A stretch of DNA of 64,000 nucleotides from an uncultured Pelagibacteraceae bacterium (lineage in GTDB: Bacteria; Pseudomonadota; Alphaproteobacteria; Pelagibacterales; Pelagibacteraceae), in assembly GCA_902618205.1 (NCBI GenBank), contig CACMZL010000003.1, positions 1-64,000 on the forward strand, read 5' to 3'. This document shows positions 59,844 through 64,000 of this stretch, one piece after another. The first letter of the stretch is position 1. The number at the start of each line of letters is the position of its first letter. Below the pieces are notes generated by a model. That model had not been told where the DNA came from, searched no databases, and saw nothing but the letters and a program-made list of their open reading frames with translations. A program made the position numbers and the translations under genes.

Positions 59844-60218
59844 TTACTTTTTCATTGCATTGAACATGCTCAATGTGTCGTCAAACGCAATAAACAATGT
59901 CAGTTTACCATCATCGCTTACTTCAAAATAATGACCAAAAATAGTATCCATGCCATCTGCCTTAGCAATTGCTTTAACAAACACTTTATTCCCCTCACTT
60001 ATCATCATATCAGGGGTTACTGAAAAATTACTCCATAGATCTGGAACTCGCATCATGGTTTTCATATATGCTTCTTTGCCTTTATGAGTTCCTGACATTG
60101 GATGCTTATCTCCAGGATAAATCCAAGTGATATCATCATGTACCATTTCCATAAATCCCTTCATATCTCCTTTGCCAAAAAGTTCATATCCTTTTTTTAC
60201 TACTTCTTTTGCGTTCAT
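59844..60218 (-). CDS. NTF2/SnoaL-like protein
   Basis: This 124-residue protein starts NAKEVVKKGYELFGKGDMKGFMEMVHDDITWIYPGDKHPMSG, the N-terminal pattern of SnoaL-like polyketide-cyclase/NTF2 proteins. FVKAIAKADGMDTIFGHYFEV and LTLFIAFDDTLSM follow. It is a different branch from the two paralogous NTF2 genes in the same operon. It is the first gene of the run after an 82-base spacer, with a TAAAGGAA Shine-Dalgarno. Confidence 0.8.
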   Translation of the reverse strand: MNAKEVVKKGYELFGKGDMKGFMEMVHDDITWIYPGDKHPMSGTHKGKEAYMKTMMRVPDLWSNFSVTPDMMISEGNKVFVKAIAKADGMDTIFGHYFEVSDDGKLTLFIAFDDTLSMFNAMKK

Positions 60219-60267
60219 AAAATTCCTTTAATTATTATATAATTATTATTTATTCTAAATTAAAAAT

Positions 60268-60283
60268 GTAATGGTTTTATTAC
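60268..60283. promoter_or_regulatory. Inverted repeat upstream of the tiny-protein operon
   Basis: GTAAT-N6-ATTAC lies in the 82-base spacer between cysK and the first NTF2-like gene. It could be an operator or a weak stem. Promoter boxes in this spacer are too AT-rich to choose. Confidence 0.25.
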
Positions 60284-60300
60284 AGTGCTGGTATGCGTGA

Positions 60301-61302
60301 TTATATCCAGTCGGGATAAGGCAAACCTTTTTCAATTAAAAAAGGTTTATTAAACATCTTTGAGTTGTATCTGTCTGATTTGTCGCAAAGAATAGTGACA
60401 ATAGTTTTACCTGGTCCTAATTTTTTCCCTAATCTAATTGCACCTGCAATATTTACTCCACAACTTGTTCCAAGACTTAAACCTTCATTTTTGATTAAAT
60501 CATATAGTATTGGCAAAGATTCTTTATCTTCAATTGAAAAAGCTCCATCTATTTTTGCTTCTGCAAAATTAGCAGTTACTCTGCTGGATCCAATGCCCTC
60601 AGTTATTGATCCACCTTCAGCTTTTAGCTCTCCGTTTTCAATATGATTGTAAAGAGATGATCCTTTTGGATCTGATAGATAAATTTTTATATCTTTATTT
60701 TTTTCTTTTAAAAAACTACTTACTCCACCAATAGTTCCACCAGTTCCAGAAGAACATACAAATCCATCAACTTTTCCCTCCGTTTGCTCCCATATCTCAG
60801 GACCTGTTGTATGGTAGTGACCTTTAGAGTTTGAGGTATTATCAAATTGATTTGCCCAAACTACTCCGTGATTATTTGAACTTTTTAGCTCTTCAGCCAT
60901 TCTAGCGGCAACTTTAACAAAATTATTTTCGTCTTTATAGGGTTTTGGTGGAACCAATTTTAAATCTGCACCAATATTTCTTAATGTATCTTTTTTTTCT
61001 TGAGTTTGATTATCGTTCATCACAATAATTGTCTTGTAACCTAGTGAATTTCCAATAAGGCATAAACCAATACCAGTGTTTCCTGCAGTTCCTTCTACAA
61101 TTATTCCACCTTTAGATATTAATTTTTTTTGTTCAGCATCTCTTATTAAAGCAAGTGCTGCTCTGTCTTTTACAGATCCTCCTGGATTTAAATATTCGGC
61201 TTTACCATAAATATTACAGCCAGTTATTTCAGATGCAGCTTTTAGTTTTATTAAAGGAGTATTTCCAATTGATTGGATAAAATCATCCTTGTAATTTTTC
61301 AT
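60301..61302 (-). CDS. cysK: Cysteine synthase (O-acetylserine sulfhydrylase)
   Basis: This 333-residue PLP enzyme makes cysteine from O-acetylserine and sulfide. It has SIGNTPLIKL, the PLP lysine in YLNPGGSVKDRAAL, the substrate loop VEGTAGNTGIGL and the phosphate-binding SSGTGGTIGG. It is somewhat longer than CysK proteins of about 310 residues and resembles the alphaproteobacterial CysK variant. It overlaps cysE by one base, so the last two steps of cysteine synthesis are coupled. Confidence 0.93.
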   Translation of the reverse strand: MKNYKDDFIQSIGNTPLIKLKAASEITGCNIYGKAEYLNPGGSVKDRAALALIRDAEQKKLISKGGIIVEGTAGNTGIGLCLIGNSLGYKTIIVMNDNQTQEKKDTLRNIGADLKLVPPKPYKDENNFVKVAARMAEELKSSNNHGVVWANQFDNTSNSKGHYHTTGPEIWEQTEGKVDGFVCSSGTGGTIGGVSSFLKEKNKDIKIYLSDPKGSSLYNHIENGELKAEGGSITEGIGSSRVTANFAEAKIDGAFSIEDKESLPILYDLIKNEGLSLGTSCGVNIAGAIRLGKKLGPGKTIVTILCDKSDRYNSKMFNKPFLIEKGLPYPDWI

Positions 61303-61877
61303 TATTCTTTTTCCTCATTACCATTTGTAACAGCATAAGGTTTAAATTCTTCAGTTGCTGTTCCAACATTCTTAGCAGGTATTCCTACCATAACAGCATT
61401 TTCAGGAACATTTTTTGTTACAACTGCATTAGCTCCAATTCTTGCATTTTTCCCTACAACAACAGGCCCCAAAATCTGCGCTCCTGAACCAACAACAACA
61501 TTATCATGAAGAGTAGGGTGTCTTTTAATTTCTCTTTGATCATTGGAATTTATGCTTGGAGATATTCCACCTAAAGTAACCATATGATAAATTGTTACGT
61601 TATCTGCAATGTCAGATGTTTCACCTATAACGACGCCCATACCGTGATCAATAAATAAATTTTTACCTATCTTAGCTCTTGGATGAATTTCAATACCAGT
61701 TAAAAATCTTGAAAATTGAGAAATTATTCTTGCGATAAGATCGAATTTTGCAGTAGCAAAAAAATTTGCAATTCTGTGAAAAAATACAGCCTTAACGCCA
61801 GGGTACGTTAATATTACACTTAACTTAGATCTTGCCGCTGGATCCCTATCAATAATTGATTGCAAATAGTCATTCAT
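61302..61877 (-). CDS. cysE: Serine O-acetyltransferase
   Basis: CysE acetylates L-serine with acetyl-CoA to feed CysK. It has 191 residues, the short form of the family. The catalytic left-handed beta-helix has [26 protein letters not shown] and IYHMVTLGG, followed by [24 protein letters not shown]. The helix repeats end at [15 protein letters not shown]. It starts the cysE-cysK unit, 37 bases from the ETHE1-like gene on the same strand. Confidence 0.95.
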   Translation of the reverse strand: MNDYLQSIIDRDPAARSKLSVILTYPGVKAVFFHRIANFFATAKFDLIARIISQFSRFLTGIEIHPRAKIGKNLFIDHGMGVVIGETSDIADNVTIYHMVTLGGISPSINSNDQREIKRHPTLHDNVVVGSGAQILGPVVVGKNARIGANAVVTKNVPENAVMVGIPAKNVGTATEEFKPYAVTNGNEEKE

Positions 61878-61914
61878 AGACTGCCTATATAGTTATTAAT
61901 GTTGGAATTTAAAG

Positions 61915-62610
61915 TTAATTAATATTGTCTAAAGTAAGCCCTTTTACATTAGCAGGCACTGCGACATCCATCATTTTTGGATTTGCAAGATTTAGATTAT
62001 TCATTATGTCCGCGTATTCTTCTTTAGAACTTACTTGTAATCTTGGATTATTATTTTTTTCATTTTCAATAGTGGAAAATTTCTTGCCATTATAATCATG
62101 AGCTGGAAATACGAGAGTTTTTTCGGGTAATTTTAATAATTTATTAAATATAGAATCATAAGCATCGTAAGCATTACCATTTTGAAAATCTGTTCTACCA
62201 CTTCCATTTATTAAAAGTGTATCTCCAGTAAAAACTCTATCATTCATCAAAAAACTATATGAACAATCAGTATGACCAGGTGTATAAATCGCTTGAAGTT
62301 CAACTTCTTCAACTTTAATTTTTTCACCATCTTTAATTCTTAGATCTATCACTTGTGATTTAGATTTTTCTCCCATAACCCTTATACAGTTTGTTCTTTT
62401 ATTTAGTTCATTTAACGCTGAGATGTGATCAGCATGAATGTGAGTATCAATTACTTTTACAAGTTTAAGATCTAAATTATTTAAAATAGTTGAATACTCA
62501 TCAGAATGTTCAATGACTGGATCAATTATTAGTGCTTCTCTACCTTCACCACTTGCAATTATATAAGTGTATGTAGAAGATTTTTGATCGAAAAGTTGTT
62601 CAAATATCAT
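61915..62610 (-). CDS. ETHE1-like persulfide dioxygenase/metallo-beta-lactamase-fold hydrolase
   Basis: This 231-residue MBL-fold protein has the iron-ligand motif VIDTHIHADHIS (H57, H59, D61, H62), then the GHTDCSYSFLM His and FTGDTLLINGSGRTDF. The FPAHDYNG His closes the site. GRTDFQ-x-GN and HDYNG are specific to the ETHE1 group, which oxidises glutathione persulfide to sulfite. The adjacent cysEK genes fit a sulfide-handling role. Confidence 0.9.
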   Translation of the reverse strand: MIFEQLFDQKSSTYTYIIASGEGREALIIDPVIEHSDEYSTILNNLDLKLVKVIDTHIHADHISALNELNKRTNCIRVMGEKSKSQVIDLRIKDGEKIKVEEVELQAIYTPGHTDCSYSFLMNDRVFTGDTLLINGSGRTDFQNGNAYDAYDSIFNKLLKLPEKTLVFPAHDYNGKKFSTIENEKNNNPRLQVSSKEEYADIMNNLNLANPKMMDVAVPANVKGLTLDNIN

Positions 62611-62632
62611 AAATACCTAACTTTATAAAAGT

Positions 62633-62661
62633 TTGCTTAGTAAAACAATCTTTCATATAAT
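62633..62661 (+). promoter_or_regulatory. Promoter for the peroxiredoxin gene
   Basis: TTGCTT (62633-62638) and a perfect TATAAT (62656-62661) are exactly 17 bases apart. A strong AAGGAGGAG ribosome site follows just before the ATG at 62685. This is the best promoter-like match noticed in the window. Confidence 0.7.
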
Positions 62662-62684
62662 ATTTTTTTTATAAGGAGGAGACA

Positions 62685-63344
62685 ATGTTAAAAATAAATA
62701 GTATGTGTCCTGATTTTCAAGCTAAAACAACTGAAGGAGATATTTCTTTTCACGAATGGTTAGGTGATAGTTGGGGAGTTATTTTTTCACACCCTAAAGA
62801 TTTTACACCAGTTTGTACTACAGAACTTGGTGCTTTAGGTTTAATGAAAGATGAATTCGATAAAAGAAATGTTAAAGTGATTGGTTTAAGTGTTGATGGA
62901 GTAGAGGATCATAAAAAATGGTTAGATGATATTAAAGATGTATCTGGCACAAAACCAAATTATCCAATTATTGCTGATGAAGATTTAAAAGTAGCAAAAT
63001 TGTTTAATATGTTGGAAGCAGATGCTGGAACAACTTCAATGGGTAGAACTGCAGTTGATAATGAAACTGTAAGAACTATTTTTGTAATCAGACCTGATAA
63101 GAGAATTGGATTATATCTTACATATCCTATGGCAACTGGAAGAAACTTTTTAGAGATTTTGCGTGCAATAGACTCTATGCAGCTAACAGCTAAACATAAA
63201 GTAGCTACTCCCGCTAATTGGAAAAAGGGAGAGGATGTTGTTATTTTGCCAGCGATTAAAGATGACGAAGCTAAAAAAATATATCCAGATGGATGGGAAA
63301 CTGTAAAACCTTATCTAAGAAAGGTTCCAGACCCTTCTAAGTAA
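62685..63344 (+). CDS. 1-Cys peroxiredoxin (Prx6 type)
   Basis: This 219-residue thiol peroxidase reduces hydrogen peroxide and organic peroxides. The peroxidatic Cys44 is in HPKDFTPVCTTELGALG. The longer C-terminal domain with IRPDKRIGLYLTYPMATGRNF and a WKKGEDVVILPAIKDDEA segment is typical of Prx6-like 1-Cys enzymes. It has the clearest promoter and Shine-Dalgarno in the window, consistent with high expression. Confidence 0.95.
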   Translation: MLKINSMCPDFQAKTTEGDISFHEWLGDSWGVIFSHPKDFTPVCTTELGALGLMKDEFDKRNVKVIGLSVDGVEDHKKWLDDIKDVSGTKPNYPIIADEDLKVAKLFNMLEADAGTTSMGRTAVDNETVRTIFVIRPDKRIGLYLTYPMATGRNFLEILRAIDSMQLTAKHKVATPANWKKGEDVVILPAIKDDEAKKIYPDGWETVKPYLRKVPDPSK

Positions 63345-63345
63345 A

Positions 63346-64000
63346 TTGGATAAAAATATTTTAAACCGACAATCTCAGCATTGGGAAACTAATTTCTCAA
63401 ATAAGCCTGAGATGTTTGGTTTAGAACCAAGTATATCTGCAAAAAAAGCTTTAAATATTTTCAAAGAAAACAATTATTCTAAAATTGTTGAGCTAGGAGC
63501 GGGTCTAGGAAGAGATAGCATTTACTTTGGAAAAAATTCGATAAATGTTACCGCATTAGACTATAGTGAAAATGGAATTAAAGTTATCAATGAAAAAATA
63601 AAAAAAGAAAATCTAACATCTTCAATTTCTACATTAAAATTTGATATAAGAGAGGACTTGCCATTTGAGAGTAATTCAGTTGATGCTTGTTATTCACATA
63701 TGCTTTATTGCATGGCTTTAACTCAGAAAGATTTGGACAAACTTAATAGCGAGATTCATAGAATTTTAAAACCAGGAGGAATAAATATTTACACAGTCAG
63801 AAATACTGATGATGGGGACTATAAAAAAGGAATTCATAGAGGAGAAGATTTATATGAGATAGATGGTTTTATAATTCATTTTTTTTCAAAAAAGACAATT
63901 CAAAATTTAATAAATGGATATGAAAATTTGTCTATTGATTATTTCGAAGAGGGTACTTTTCCAAGAAAATTATTTTTTGTTTGTAATAAAAAAAAAAATT
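63346..64000 (+). CDS. SAM-dependent methyltransferase (3' truncated by window edge)
   Basis: An open frame begins with a TTG two bases after the peroxiredoxin stop and runs without a stop to the window end (218 codons visible). The class I methyltransferase motifs are present: IVELGAGLGRDSIYFGKN (motif I), VTALDYSENGI, DLPFESNSVDACYSHMLYCM and LKPGGINIYTVR. The TTG start is inferred because no ATG is better placed; the ATG in KPEMFGL would cut the N-terminus. The gene is probably co-transcribed with the peroxiredoxin gene. The substrate is unknown; small-molecule or thiol methylation is typical. Confidence 0.85.
   Translation, partial: MDKNILNRQSQHWETNFSNKPEMFGLEPSISAKKALNIFKENNYSKIVELGAGLGRDSIYFGKNSINVTALDYSENGIKVINEKIKKENLTSSISTLKFDIREDLPFESNSVDACYSHMLYCMALTQKDLDKLNSEIHRILKPGGINIYTVRNTDDGDYKKGIHRGEDLYEIDGFIIHFFSKKTIQNLINGYENLSIDYFEEGTFPRKLFFVCNKKKN

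Noticed and set aside
1-64000. tRNA or rRNA genes, CRISPR arrays, insertion sequences or prophage genes
   Set aside because: No long non-coding stretch, regular repeat array, transposase or phage gene was seen. A tRNA-scan could still confirm that no tRNA is hidden in a spacer.

Overview
The window is strongly AT-rich, gene-dense bacterial DNA. About 80 genes sit in 64 kb, many with overlapping ends, several convergent pairs have no spacer, and no stretch over 300 bases lacks a gene. The base composition, the compact layout, the frequent TTG/GTG starts, the abundance of binding-protein-dependent transporters (ABC, TRAP, TTT) and the lack of any recognisable regulator suggest a streamlined marine alphaproteobacterium of the SAR11/Pelagibacterales type. 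That assignment is inference from gene content and style; no rRNA is present to confirm it.

Layout. 0-3.4 kb: the end of a SUF Fe-S assembly operon (sufD, sufS, sufU, a DUF59 gene, an A-type carrier) and a small basic protein. 3.4-8.1 kb: glutamine synthetase, a YbaK-like deacylase, two EamA transporters and a homocysteine S-methyltransferase-like protein. 8.1-24.9 kb: an inositol/sugar region with two CUT2 ABC transporters (each with a single-domain ATPase), three Gfo/Idh/MocA oxidoreductases (one iolG-like), iolE, iolD, two D-2-hydroxyacid dehydrogenases, an HpaI-type aldolase and an aldehyde dehydrogenase. 24.9-25.3 kb: a DsrE-like gene with a frameshift in an A6 run. 25.4-36.4 kb: FucU mutarotase, ribokinase, a rhamnonate-dehydratase-like enolase-superfamily enzyme, a PdxA2-like protein, a TTT transporter (TctC/B/A), an SDR, an aldo/keto reductase, a ROK kinase, a beta-hydroxyacid dehydrogenase and an FAH-family hydrolase. 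Together these look like a non-phosphorylative (diketo-hydrolase) deoxy-sugar or sugar-acid pathway.

36.4-49.4 kb: PEP carboxylase, a CcdA-like protein, a flavodoxin-fold reductase, a gamma-butyrobetaine-dioxygenase-like enzyme, an inositol monophosphatase-family phosphatase, a class I amidotransferase, a complete peptide-type ABC transporter with fused ATPases, an AhpD-like protein and a DUF924 protein. 49.4-54.2 kb: a TRAP transporter operon with a PEP mutase/isocitrate-lyase-family lyase and a 3-hydroxyisobutyrate dehydrogenase. 54.2-60.2 kb: an EamA transporter facing a long minus-strand operon of eleven very small proteins (NTF2-like, cupin, dimeric alpha/beta-barrel and one secreted protein), a kappa-GST/DsbA-fold isomerase and a pair of SMR proteins that lack the usual membrane glutamate. 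60.3-64 kb: cysK, cysE, an ETHE1-like metallo-hydrolase, a 1-Cys peroxiredoxin and a methyltransferase that runs off the right edge.

The best candidate for an undescribed system is the tiny-protein operon at 55.1-60.2 kb. A second theme is regulatory. All five periplasmic binding-protein genes are followed at once by a hairpin or terminator, and in the TTT operon a full intrinsic terminator lies inside the first codons of tctB. No rRNA, tRNA, CRISPR array, insertion sequence or prophage was seen.
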